A DNA stretch of 64,000 nt, taken from Streptococcus halotolerans. GTDB lineage: Bacteria; Bacillota; Bacilli; Lactobacillales; Streptococcaceae. Each line of letters begins with the position of its first letter. The stretch's first letter is position 1. Where the stretch lies: contig NZ_CP014835.1 of assembly GCF_001598035.1 (NCBI RefSeq), forward strand, positions 2,118,101 to 2,182,100, given 5' to 3'. Made by a program: the position numbers and the translations under genes. The notes below the pieces were generated by a model, which worked only from the letters and a program-made list of their open reading frames with translations, did not search any database and had not been told where the DNA came from. Positions 28,452 to 36,946 of the stretch are shown piece by piece.

Positions 28452-29837
28452 TCAGATTTTTGTCGCAGATGATTTGCTTTTGTCTCTACCAGCTTTTTGT
28501 TGATAAAGATAAACAGGGATTCCCAAGGCTGTTAGAAGAATGCCCATTAAGGCAAGTGGAAATTGGTTCTTCAAAGTTAGGACGAGAATAAAGATACCAC
28601 CAATGATGGCAATCATTGGAATAAGGGGATATAAAGGAACCTTGTATGGACGATAAAGGTCAGGTTCTTTTTGACGCAAGCGGATAACAGCGACAAAAAC
28701 AAGTGTATAAAAAATCCAGATGACAAAGATTAGCATATCAGATAGCACGTTAAAGCCGCCCAAACAAATCATAATAATAGCAATGGTGATTTGTAACCAG
28801 CCAGCCATATAGGGCACCTTATGTTTGTTTAATTTAGTCAATTGGTTTGAGAATGGCAACATGTTTTCAATGGCAAGTGTGTAAGGTAGACGCATACCTG
28901 TCATGACATAGCCATTAATGGTACCATAAACTGAAATCAGGATACCAATGGTAATGAGTTTGCCACCAATTGCTCCGAAGTAATATTGGGCAACTTGCAT
29001 GGCTGCAGCATCATTATCAGCTAAATGATGGATAGGCATGGCTTTGAGGTAGGCAAAGTTGATCAGCCCATAAACCATCATAATGCCTAGCATCCCTAAA
29101 CCAATAGCCTTTGGCAAATCACGAGCTGGATTTTTAAGTTCACCAGCGATATTGCCGACATGAATCCAACCATCATAAGCAAACATTGTTGCCAGAAGAC
29201 CGCTTCCAAGAGCAGTAACAATCCCTCCAGAATAAGTGTTGGTTTCTATTGGAAAGAGGCTAACAGTGACATTGCTATCAGCTAACCAACTGAAGATGAT
29301 AATCGCTCCAATGGGAACAAGCTTGGCAATTAGGGTTACTGATTGCAAAGCCCCGCTAGTCTTAGCCCCTAGAAAGTTGATAAAAGTTAAAGATAGGGAA
29401 GCAAGGATAGCGATTGGAATCGTCAGACTAGGCGACAAGTCAAAAAGATTTTTAAGTTGAGTGGCAAAAATAATGGCTAAGGCCGCTACATTGGCTGGAA
29501 AATAGATAAGGACTTGTGCCCAACCAAGAAGAAAGGCAGGAAACTTACCATAAGCTCGCTCGATATAGCGAACCATTCCGCCTGTTTCAGGGATTGCAGC
29601 AGCTAGTTCAGCACCTGTTAAACCAGCACAAAGTGAAATGATACCAGCCAGTCCCCAAACCAAAAGATGTAAGCTAGCTGAACCAGTAGTACTTGAAACA
29701 CTGGCTGCTTTGAAGAAGACACCTGCACCAATTACAGTCCCCATGACGGTTGACAAGGCTGGAAAAAAAGTCATGGTTCTTTCTAAGCTATCTTGGTGGG
29801 GGTCAGACTTGGCTTGTGTGTGCTTAATTGCTAACAT
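28452..29837 (-). CDS. APC-family amino-acid permease
   Basis: This 461-residue polytopic transporter with about 12 helices belongs to the APC superfamily. The first helix has VMGTVIGAGVFFKAAS, a signature of amino-acid exchangers of the LAT/SteT type; TFAYDGWIHVGNIAGELKNP-like sequence near residue 225 also fits. The substrate may be serine/threonine or another neutral amino acid, by family only. The ATG at 29837 follows GGAGGA; the longer start at 29852 contains that site. It is monocistronic. Confidence 0.87.
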   Translation of the reverse strand: MLAIKHTQAKSDPHQDSLERTMTFFPALSTVMGTVIGAGVFFKAASVSSTTGSASLHLLVWGLAGIISLCAGLTGAELAAAIPETGGMVRYIERAYGKFPAFLLGWAQVLIYFPANVAALAIIFATQLKNLFDLSPSLTIPIAILASLSLTFINFLGAKTSGALQSVTLIAKLVPIGAIIIFSWLADSNVTVSLFPIETNTYSGGIVTALGSGLLATMFAYDGWIHVGNIAGELKNPARDLPKAIGLGMLGIMMVYGLINFAYLKAMPIHHLADNDAAAMQVAQYYFGAIGGKLITIGILISVYGTINGYVMTGMRLPYTLAIENMLPFSNQLTKLNKHKVPYMAGWLQITIAIIMICLGGFNVLSDMLIFVIWIFYTLVFVAVIRLRQKEPDLYRPYKVPLYPLIPMIAIIGGIFILVLTLKNQFPLALMGILLTALGIPVYLYQQKAGRDKSKSSATKI

Positions 29838-30110
29838 GGAAAAATCCTCCAAAAATCAGTCATTTACGAACACCTTAATCGAGAAGTTAGACTAAAAAGT
29901 CTCAGGGATGAACGTATTGCTATTGTCAGTATGAGCTGTCCTTTTACAGACTTTCTAAATAAGACAACACTCTAGTATAACCCATGAGTGGTCAGATACA
30001 AAGTGAAAGTTTTTGACAGATTTTTCCAATAATTGAAAGACGCCCTAGAAGGGATTTGATGAGATAAGTGATAAAATAATACTAAAAATGATGATCAAGG
30101 GAGGTAGCAA

Positions 30111-30944
30111 ATGTCACTATTAGATTATGGTAAATTAGGTATGGGAACATGGTATCTGGGAGACAAGCCCGAATCGCGTCAGGAGGAACTAGCTGCTCTA
30201 AGGTACGGTTTAGACAAGGGCTTAAAAATCATCGACACAGCTGAAATGTACGGCGATGGGCGTTCAGAGAATCTTGTCGGAGAAGCTATTCAGCCCTACA
30301 ATCGCGGAGATCTCTATTTAATATCCAAGGTTTTGCCTAGCCATGCTAATCAAACTTATTTGGAAGCTAGTTTGGATAATTCCTTAAAAGAGTTAAAAAC
30401 GGATTATTTAGATCTTTATCTTTATCACTGGAGAGGTGGAACGCCTTTAGAAGAGACCGTTGACGAACTAGAACGCATGGTAGACAAAGGAAAAATTAAA
30501 GCCTGGGGTGTTTCAAATTTTGATGTGGAAGACATGGAGGATCTAATGGCTACTAAGTCTGGAAAACATTGTCAAGCTAATGAAGTCCTTTATCATCTTG
30601 GCTCACGTGGCATCGAAGTTAACTTGAAGCCTTACCAAGATGAGCTAAAGATCCCGACAATTGCTTATTGTCCACTTGCTCAAGCAGGGGATTTAAAAAG
30701 GCAATTACTCAGTCATAAGGCTGTCCAACAAGTGTCTGAAGACTTGGGCATAACGGTTTATCAAGTCCTTCTTTGTTTTACGCTTGCTCAGTCAAATATG
30801 GTTTCTATCCCAAGAACTGGACAAGTCAAACACATGGTGGAACTCGTTGACTGTCTATCGATTTCCTTAGATAAAGATCATTTAGACTTACTTAATCAAG
30901 CCTTTCCTGTTCCAAAGAAACGCCTACCGTTAGACATTCAATAA
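30111..30944 (+). CDS. Aldo/keto reductase
   Basis: This 277-residue NADPH-dependent oxidoreductase has a TIM barrel. The catalytic tetrad is visible as Asp and Tyr in DTAEMYGDG, Lys in LISKVLP and His in LYLYHWRG. The C-terminal cofactor loop has SIPRTGQVKHM. The physiological carbonyl substrate is unknown. GGGAGG lies before the ATG. It is monocistronic and convergent with the permease operon. Confidence 0.9.
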   Translation: MSLLDYGKLGMGTWYLGDKPESRQEELAALRYGLDKGLKIIDTAEMYGDGRSENLVGEAIQPYNRGDLYLISKVLPSHANQTYLEASLDNSLKELKTDYLDLYLYHWRGGTPLEETVDELERMVDKGKIKAWGVSNFDVEDMEDLMATKSGKHCQANEVLYHLGSRGIEVNLKPYQDELKIPTIAYCPLAQAGDLKRQLLSHKAVQQVSEDLGITVYQVLLCFTLAQSNMVSIPRTGQVKHMVELVDCLSISLDKDHLDLLNQAFPVPKKRLPLDIQ

Positions 30945-30977
30945 AAAGAGGAGCCGATACTGGATCGGACTCCTTTA
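30945..30977. terminator. Bidirectional terminator
   Basis: GGAGCCGAT pairs with ATCGGACTCC (one bulged A), flanked by A's on the left and T's on the right. It separates the aldo/keto reductase from the convergent TIGR03943-type gene. Confidence 0.7.
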
Positions 30978-30984
30978 TTAACCA

Positions 30985-31800
30985 TTAAAAGATGCGATAA
31001 ACATATGGATTGTCTGGTTGAGAAACTTTTTGGCTCTCCTCAATATGGAGGACAGGCAGGTTTTCTTTGAGTTGGCTATTGTATTCGGTTGAAATGGTAC
31101 CGGAGACCTTGACCCAAGTATTGTTATCAAAGGGCTCAGCGTTGCCGGTTGTCGATAGGCCGTAGACGCCGGAATCGGCGATACAATGAATAATGCCAAA
31201 GCGAAAGAGATATTGATATCCCTGGTGGCCAGGTTCGTTGTAGACAAAGCCAACGAAAGAAATTTGTTTACCCGCAAAAACATCTGGATAGAGATAGATC
31301 AACTCCATAACCTCCATATAGTTTTGGCTCGTAATCTCAATAGTTTCAAGGTTTTGATAGGCTTTTAATTCGCGTTTCATTTCCTTTTGATAGGCATTTT
31401 TGGTGAAATAAAGGCTGGTGTCAGGTTTTAGGTATTGTACCGTAGTACCATCATCAGATTCCCCTTTGCCGACAGAGCCAACTGCTGTTGGAAAGGTATA
31501 TCCCTTAGCTGAAACAGTTGTAGAATCAAGAGTTACAGTAGGAACGAGTAAACCAACTAAAACTGGAAATACTAGGATCATCGGACTGGTCAGCTTTGCC
31601 ATTTTTCCAGACAAATGAGAATGGAGTTTGAGATTTTTCATCCAGATAATGAGTTGAACCACAGCTAAGACGAAAGACAAAATCATGGCAATGAAAGCCA
31701 GATAAGAATAGTGAATGTTGATATACTGGTCCAATTTGCCCGACAAGTAAAGGTACATGCTGAGCTCAAAATAGCCAACTAAGATTAAAAATCGAATCAT
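30985..31800 (-). CDS. TIGR03943-family permease partner (YcgQ type)
   Basis: This 271-residue protein has two or three N-terminal membrane helices (residues 1-55 and about 75-95) and an extracellular C-terminal domain with conserved patterns FVGFVYNEPGHQ and IIHCIADSGVYG. Homologues are paired with COG0701 permeases, often in metal-responsive operons; the transported species is unproven. The ATG at 31800 follows TTAGGAG and overlaps the permease stop as ATGA, showing tight coupling. Confidence 0.8.
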   Translation of the reverse strand: MIRFLILVGYFELSMYLYLSGKLDQYINIHYSYLAFIAMILSFVLAVVQLIIWMKNLKLHSHLSGKMAKLTSPMILVFPVLVGLLVPTVTLDSTTVSAKGYTFPTAVGSVGKGESDDGTTVQYLKPDTSLYFTKNAYQKEMKRELKAYQNLETIEITSQNYMEVMELIYLYPDVFAGKQISFVGFVYNEPGHQGYQYLFRFGIIHCIADSGVYGLSTTGNAEPFDNNTWVKVSGTISTEYNSQLKENLPVLHIEESQKVSQPDNPYVYRIF

Positions 31801-32702
31801 GCAAAAACTCCTAAGGCGAGACAATAAAGGGACACGATAACAGCAGAAACCGTGATAAACTGAAGGATGAAGCCCTTTTTGAAGCTAGTCCACATCATCA
31901 TTAGGTTTTTGATGTCAATGATGGGACCGATGAGTAGAAAAGCCATGACAGGTGCCGGTCCAAAGCTAGAGAGGAGGCTGGCACCGATAAAGGCATCCGC
32001 TTCACTACAAAGGGAAAGGACAAAGGCTAAAGTCATCATGACCAAGATTGCTGTCAAAGAATTTCCAGCCAAAGAGGTTAGAATACGGGTTGGTAGGTAT
32101 ATTTGCATAGCAGAGGCAATCAAAGTCCCAAAAACCAAGTAGCGACCGGTATCAAAGAATTCATCGATAGCATGAGACAAGGAGTAAAAGATTTTTTTGA
32201 GGTGGCTATGCCCACTGTAATCATGAAAATGCGGGGCTTCTTTTGAAGGCATTTGAATATCTTCATCCGTTAGGTAGGCTAAGAGGACTCCCAGAGCCAC
32301 TGCCACCAGAATAGCACCTGTTAAACGCCAGATGACAAACTGCCAAGAATTGCCAAAAGCAGAGTAAGTCGCTAAGATAACAATGGGATTGATCACCGGA
32401 GCCGTCGCTAAAAAGGGAACAGCTGTATAACTGGGGACTTTTTTCTCCATGAGACGATTGACAATGGGGACAATACCACACTCGCAAGAGGGGAAAATAA
32501 TCCCGATAAAAGTACCAAACAAAATACGCAAAAAGCGATTTTTGGGAAGATGTTTGGTCACTTTATCAGGGGTGACGTAAACTTCGATAAAGCCTGTTAA
32601 AATAGCACCTAAAAGGACAAAAGGCAACGCTTCAATAATAATGGACATGAAAATAGCCATCCATTGTAGAACACTGTCAGGTAACTGATTAAACAAAGAC
32701 AT
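31797..32702 (-). CDS. COG0701 permease (YcgR/UPF0718 type)
   Basis: This 301-residue membrane protein has about eight helices. Family markers are ILTGFIEVYV, FPSCECGIVPIV, FLATAPVINPIV and LCSEADAFIGASL, the last two in conserved helix turns with charged or cysteine residues. It forms a unit with the TIGR03943 protein downstream. Substrate is unknown, possibly a metal or anion. The ATG at 32702 lies after GTGAGG. Two small genes precede it in the same direction. Confidence 0.85.
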   Translation of the reverse strand: MSLFNQLPDSVLQWMAIFMSIIIEALPFVLLGAILTGFIEVYVTPDKVTKHLPKNRFLRILFGTFIGIIFPSCECGIVPIVNRLMEKKVPSYTAVPFLATAPVINPIVILATYSAFGNSWQFVIWRLTGAILVAVALGVLLAYLTDEDIQMPSKEAPHFHDYSGHSHLKKIFYSLSHAIDEFFDTGRYLVFGTLIASAMQIYLPTRILTSLAGNSLTAILVMMTLAFVLSLCSEADAFIGASLLSSFGPAPVMAFLLIGPIIDIKNLMMMWTSFKKGFILQFITVSAVIVSLYCLALGVFA

Positions 32703-32710
32703 GAGTAACC

Positions 32711-32899
32711 TCACTTCATCCAAGATTTAAAATAATGGAAAAGGATTCCTAAACAAAAGGTTGATGCTATTATGATCAGGAATTTGACAGAAAACGACCA
32801 TGGTAGGATATCTGCTAAAAAGGCACTTAATCCTCCAAGTATTATATTAAATAGAAGGTCAATTTTAGGATAATGTGTTGTCGCTTTCTTTTGGCTCAT
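32711..32899 (-). CDS. Small two-helix membrane protein
   Basis: This 62-residue protein starts MSQKKATTHYPKIDLLFNII and has two membrane helices (about residues 15-32 and 37-56). It overlaps the small gene upstream by 35 bases in another frame and ends eight bases before the permease start, suggesting one operon. AAGGA lies about 11 bases before the ATG. I do not recognise a family. Confidence 0.55.
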   Translation of the reverse strand: MSQKKATTHYPKIDLLFNIILGGLSAFLADILPWSFSVKFLIIIASTFCLGILFHYFKSWMK

Positions 32900-33005
32900 T
32901 GTCTTTTTTTCCTTTCTTAGGATCTGAACCCACATTGTCAGGCAGTTTAGCAAAGCTTGCAAACAGACTTTCTAGCTTCTCGTCTTTTTTATATGAAATA
33001 GCCAT
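32865..33005 (-). CDS. SPJ_0845-like small protein
   Basis: This 46-residue soluble, charged protein begins MAISYKKDEKLESLFASF and continues KLPDNVGSDPKKGKK. It resembles the streptococcal SPJ_0845 family of unknown function. A good ribosome site, GGAGGTGCC, precedes the ATG. It is the first gene of a minus-strand cluster leading into the small membrane protein and the permease pair. Confidence 0.65.
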   Translation of the reverse strand: MAISYKKDEKLESLFASFAKLPDNVGSDPKKGKKDNEPKESDNTLS

Positions 33006-33112
33006 GAGGCACCTCCGATTTTTTAGTATTGCTATTATATTATCATTTTTTTTGAATAGCTTAAAGCAATTATATTTTGAGATGGGCTGGTGATGAAACA
33101 GCTAATTGTCTA

Positions 33113-33143
33113 AAAGAAAAGAACCGTTGGGACTCGGCTCTTT
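33113..33143 (-). terminator. Terminator after saeS
   Basis: On the minus strand AAAGAGCCG pairs with CGGTTCTTT across an 8-nt loop, followed by T's. It overlaps the saeS stop codon. Confidence 0.7.
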
Positions 33144-34200
33144 AGTCAGTCTGATTTTTAGGCTCTTGTTTAAGAGGAATTGACAGAGAGAATTTACTCC
33201 CCTTAGCTTTTTGGCTATCAACGCTGATAAAGCCACCGAGTTGCTGCGCTAATTCTTGAGCGATATAAAGTCCTAAACCATGTCCGCCTGTGGCCATATT
33301 TCGAGAACTTTCCACACGGTAAAGACGGTTGAAAATCTTAGATTGATGTTCCGGGCCAATCCCAATCCCTTTGTCAGTGACAGTGATGGTAAGTTTTTCC
33401 TTAGCTTTAATAAGATCAATCGAAATGGGTGTCTTAGCAGGAGAATACTTGAAAGCATTACTCACTAGGTTTTGTAGAATGCGATAAAGCTTATGATAAT
33501 GGCTCATAATATAGGCAGATTCTGGCAGGACAGAAATAGCGATATCTCGTTCTTCGTCGGTAATTTGCAAATGAAATTCAGACAGAACATCAATAATAAG
33601 CTTATCCAGATAAATGGTTTCAAGAACTTCATTTTCTTTGTCGCTGCCATAAACTTCTGAAGTAAGGAAATCCAGTTCTTTTACCAAATGATTCAATCGT
33701 CCCGTTTGTCCATGAATAGCTTTTAAGTAGCGAGGGGTGTCTTCTGGTGGGATAATGCCGTCTAAAATTCCCTCAACTTCAGATTGGATAGAGGTAATGG
33801 GCGTTTTGATATCATGTGATAACTGAGCAATCATCAAAGCTTTTTCTCGCTCACTTTCTGTGAGAGAAGCAAAACTTTCTTCAAGAGATTGCGCCATGCG
33901 ACTGAAAGCTAAGTCAAGGTGAGCAAATTCTTGCGGTGAGGTGATGGAAATATCCGTTTGAAAATCTCGCCGCGAGAGAGCATCCATTTTGGCAATCAGT
34001 AAGGATAAGGATGTAGTGATTTTGCTGAGTAATAATAGGCTAAATAAGGCACCAAGAAGACTTGCAGTGATAACTATTGCCATGATAAAGAAAACTTGCT
34101 TTTGTTCGATAACCATATAATTGAGGCCGATGAAAACCCCAATTAAGGTGATCAGGATAGCTATTAGGTGCCCAGTGATTAAGTAATATCTAAGTGTCAT
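33142..34200 (-). CDS. saeS: SaeS-like sensor histidine kinase
   Basis: This 352-residue kinase has two membrane helices close together (about residues 5-28 and 36-60) with a very short external loop, which fits an intramembrane-sensing kinase. HAMP follows, then the H box IAQLSHDIKTPITS (His near residue 140), N box NLVSNAFKYSP, and G boxes VTDKGIGIGPEHQ and GGHGLGLYIAQE. The ATG at 34200 overlaps the regulator stop as ATGA. The name rests on its adjacency to a SSURE surface protein, as in the S. agalactiae SaeRS-PbsP pairing. Confidence 0.75.
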   Translation of the reverse strand: MTLRYYLITGHLIAILITLIGVFIGLNYMVIEQKQVFFIMAIVITASLLGALFSLLLLSKITTSLSLLIAKMDALSRRDFQTDISITSPQEFAHLDLAFSRMAQSLEESFASLTESEREKALMIAQLSHDIKTPITSIQSEVEGILDGIIPPEDTPRYLKAIHGQTGRLNHLVKELDFLTSEVYGSDKENEVLETIYLDKLIIDVLSEFHLQITDEERDIAISVLPESAYIMSHYHKLYRILQNLVSNAFKYSPAKTPISIDLIKAKEKLTITVTDKGIGIGPEHQSKIFNRLYRVESSRNMATGGHGLGLYIAQELAQQLGGFISVDSQKAKGSKFSLSIPLKQEPKNQTD

Positions 34201-34889
34201 GGTGCCACCTCGAGTTTGTAACCCAGCCCCCAAACTGTTTTTATAGTTGGTGTTTGTGGGGTGCTGTGTTTGGCTAAATCATTTCGTAAAGCATGAATGT
34301 GAACGTTAAGCGTATTAGTATCTTCGATAAACGTTTCATCCCAGACCCTTTCGTATAATTCTGACTTAGAAAAAACACGATTTTTTTGATAGGCTAAGAG
34401 CCACAGGATATCGAAAGCCTTATTAGTCAATTCAAGAGAATGGCCATTGATCAAGACAGCACGTGTCTGACGATTAATCCTCAAATCACCTATAACCAGT
34501 TCCTCCTGCTCTTGTTGTCTGCCATAAAGTCTTTTTAAAATATTGGTAACTCTAAGAACTAACTCTCTAGGGCTAAATGGTTTGCAAATAAAGTCATCAG
34601 CTCCCAAACTAAGAGAATAAATCTTATCAGGCTCAGCTGTTTTAGCTGTGATGAAAAGAAAGGCCTGCTCCTCTTTAATACTCAATACTTCTGAAATAAA
34701 ATCATAGCCATCCATTTGAGGCATCATGATGTCACTAATAATGAGGTCAATAGGATGTTTTTGGAAAGTGTCTAGTGCTTCCAGACCATTATTGGCTGTA
34801 AAAACGCTAAAACCAGCCTGATTCAAATAACGTTTATTGATGTCGATAATTTCAGGTTCATCATCAACCAAAAGAATAGAATAGGTCAT
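34197..34889 (-). CDS. saeR: SaeR-like response regulator
   Basis: This 230-residue OmpR-family regulator has receiver residues LVDDEPE, phospho-Asp in LIISDIMMPQMDG and the lysine in FICKPFSPREL. The winged helix shows LTNKAFDILWLLA and TLNVHIHALRNDL. I chose the ATG at 34889, after AAGGATTAAAGAT; the longer frame to 35006 crosses a large inverted repeat and lacks a ribosome site. It probably regulates the adjacent surface protein. Confidence 0.8.
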   Translation of the reverse strand: MTYSILLVDDEPEIIDINKRYLNQAGFSVFTANNGLEALDTFQKHPIDLIISDIMMPQMDGYDFISEVLSIKEEQAFLFITAKTAEPDKIYSLSLGADDFICKPFSPRELVLRVTNILKRLYGRQQEQEELVIGDLRINRQTRAVLINGHSLELTNKAFDILWLLAYQKNRVFSKSELYERVWDETFIEDTNTLNVHIHALRNDLAKHSTPQTPTIKTVWGLGYKLEVAP

Positions 34890-34937
34890 ATCTTTAATCC
34901 TTATCTTTAAAATGAAAACTGTTGAAGAAGTAGTCAA

Positions 34938-34971
34938 AATAGTGTTATACTTTGCTAAGTATAACACTATT
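34938..34971. promoter_or_regulatory. 15-bp perfect inverted repeat upstream of saeR
   Basis: AATAGTGTTATACTT (34938-34952) is exactly complementary to AAGTATAACACTATT (34957-34971) with a TGCT loop. It lies between the surface-protein gene and saeR. It could be an operator or a terminator; in the minus direction only TTTT follows. Confidence 0.6.
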
Positions 34972-35050
34972 CTGATATAAGACCAAGCGGTTTTTTGAGT
35001 TGCCAACGGTTTAGACAGCAGGGTCTTTTTGCGATGCTTAATAAAGGTGT

Positions 35051-36196
35051 TTAGCTTGCCTTTTTCTTAGATAGAAAAGTTTTAAGAGACATTCCAAAAG
35101 CTACTAAAAGAGTGACGAGTCCAACGCCGGTCAACACTTGGTGGTTCGTTTCACCAGTCATAGGAAGGTGATCTTTAGCCATTTCTTTTTGACTTGGGTC
35201 CATCATGTCAGACTTCTGATTAGCTGTCATCATTTTAGCTGACATGTCAGCCTTGGATTGAGTAGTTGGCATATTGTTTTTTTCAGGCATGTTCATCTTG
35301 TCCATGCTTGGTTTATCCATCATGCCAGTCATGCCTTTATCGGAATGCTTGTCTTCCATCATTTGTTCTTTATTCAAATGAAGGGTAACCATTTTGCTGG
35401 CAAGGATCTTGGATAAGTCTGGCATATCACCTTTGGCTGCGTAGACAAGAACCTTACCTGTGATGGTTTTGCCTGACATTGCTTTTAAGGTTTTTAAAAG
35501 ATCATCGTCCATCTTCCCTTGAAGAGCTCCTTCAAGTTCTAAGTTATAGAAATAATGTCCTTTGGAAAGATTTTCTAGTGGTAGTAAGGCGGGATTCATG
35601 TCCTTACCATTATCAGACCAAGCAGCACCATCAGATGATTTTAAGAGTAAGCGTGTTAGCATACCGTCACCGCCGAATGCTTCGAAAGGAATAACTTGGT
35701 TGACACCAGCTGTGAACGGGCCGGGGAAGTTGGCTTTTTTTACATAGGATTCAGGAACACTAATGTCTTCATGAATGACTTGCTCAACAGCTGTTGTAAC
35801 TGTTTCAGGACTTGTGACAGTAGCTTGAGGCATTTCAGCAGTTGATGGAGCATCAGAACTAGCTTCTGTCTGGGAGTCCATCATTTCCATCATTTTTGAT
35901 GTGTCTGTCGTGGAACTTGTCTCAGAAGTGTTAGACATATCGGTCATCTTGGCTGGTTGACTAGCTTCTGTGTTTGACATTTCTGGGCTCATTTTAGGAG
36001 TAGCATCAGTGCTTGGACTAGTAGTGACACTAGACACCGGTTGATTGGTCATATCGTCAGCCCTAACCTGATTACCCTGTGCTAAAGCAACGATACTTCC
36101 ACTAGCGATAATGATGGAAGCTAAACTCACTTTGCCATAATGGAGTGATCCTTTTGTGAATGATTCTTTTGGTCCCTTTGTTGAAAAGTTTAACAT
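35051..36196 (-). CDS. pbsP: PbsP-like SSURE-domain LPXTG surface protein
   Basis: This 381-residue wall-anchored protein has a signal peptide with HYGKVSLASIIIASGSIVAL. A Ser/Thr/Met-rich segment comes next, then one SSURE domain (about residues 148-270: SVPESYVKKANFPGPFTAGV, FGGDGMLTRLLLKSSDG), known from fibronectin- and plasminogen-binding proteins. A Met/Lys-rich stretch follows (KGMTGMMDKPSMDKMNMPEK), then the sorting signal LPMTGE, a hydrophobic helix and KKKAS. S. agalactiae PbsP has two SSURE domains; this one has one. The ATG follows AAGGAGAAGCTT. Confidence 0.82.
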   Translation of the reverse strand: MLNFSTKGPKESFTKGSLHYGKVSLASIIIASGSIVALAQGNQVRADDMTNQPVSSVTTSPSTDATPKMSPEMSNTEASQPAKMTDMSNTSETSSTTDTSKMMEMMDSQTEASSDAPSTAEMPQATVTSPETVTTAVEQVIHEDISVPESYVKKANFPGPFTAGVNQVIPFEAFGGDGMLTRLLLKSSDGAAWSDNGKDMNPALLPLENLSKGHYFYNLELEGALQGKMDDDLLKTLKAMSGKTITGKVLVYAAKGDMPDLSKILASKMVTLHLNKEQMMEDKHSDKGMTGMMDKPSMDKMNMPEKNNMPTTQSKADMSAKMMTANQKSDMMDPSQKEMAKDHLPMTGETNHQVLTGVGLVTLLVAFGMSLKTFLSKKKAS

Positions 36197-36226
36197 AAGC
36201 TTCTCCTTACTTTTTTTGATACTTTC

Positions 36227-36283
36227 ATTATAAGAAGTGACTTTAAGTATTCATAAGTTATTTCTTAAATAAGTCTTAAGTAA
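36227..36283 (-). promoter_or_regulatory. pbsP-like promoter with TTAAG direct repeats
   Basis: On the minus strand there is a -10 TATAAT (36232-36227) with no good -35. Upstream, related CTTAAG-like units recur about every 11 bp (at 36241, 36252, 36264 and 36275). One pair reads CTTAAG-ACTTA-TTTAAG, the spacing of a CiaR box. Spaced repeats replacing a -35 suggest activation by an OmpR-type regulator, SaeR or CiaR. The rest of 36284-36946 has no intact gene; a TAGCTGAG / CTCAGCTA hairpin lies at 36785-36810. Confidence 0.5.
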
Positions 36284-36946
36284 CCGTTAGGAAAGGCTTA
36301 AATCAATTGCTAATCTGTCTTTACGTGACAGTTAACAGCGAAGAGAATTTCCGATAAATAGACCATTCAAGCGTTAAACAAAAAGGTCTCAGTTCTTTAA
36401 AGAACTTGACTGTCAGCTACTGATATTATAATCACAATAGAAAGCTACCGCTTTATCAATCCAGATTTGTCTCACTCTACTTGGTCATTGAAGGAACTTT
36501 TAACCTGTCGTTTGTATTTTTTACGAAGCCTTTCTTTTTTTAATGCTCACAAGCTTACTAGTTTAGTTTAGTCATTATCGGCTGCACAAGACTCTTGTTA
36601 TTAGTAACAAAGTCTATGAAGATGTCACTCAAATCGCAACGATTTGATCAGTCCGTTTTCAAAAATTAAGCCGTGTTTCCTTTGACTGGCAACAAAGTAG
36701 TTTTGATATCGGTATGGTTAGCAAGAACAAGGTTGCTTTGGGTGAGACATAGGTCTTAATCAGAATCTTTCATCTGGATAAAACTAGCTGAGACCTTTCA
36801 GCCTCAGCTATTTGAAGAATTTGAAATGTTGAACATATCTCTTAGACATGGAATCCGGTACGATATCTTTACTGTCCGAAATAACAGAAAAAACCTGTCA
36901 AAAACCTTTGCTGTTAACTGATTGAAAGAACATTCAGAGTTCTTTT

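Noticed and set aside
36300..36940. Decayed gene between the surface protein and the BASS transporter
   Set aside because: Short open stretches (for example TLVISNKVYEDVTQIATI) exist, but no frame is long enough or recognisable.
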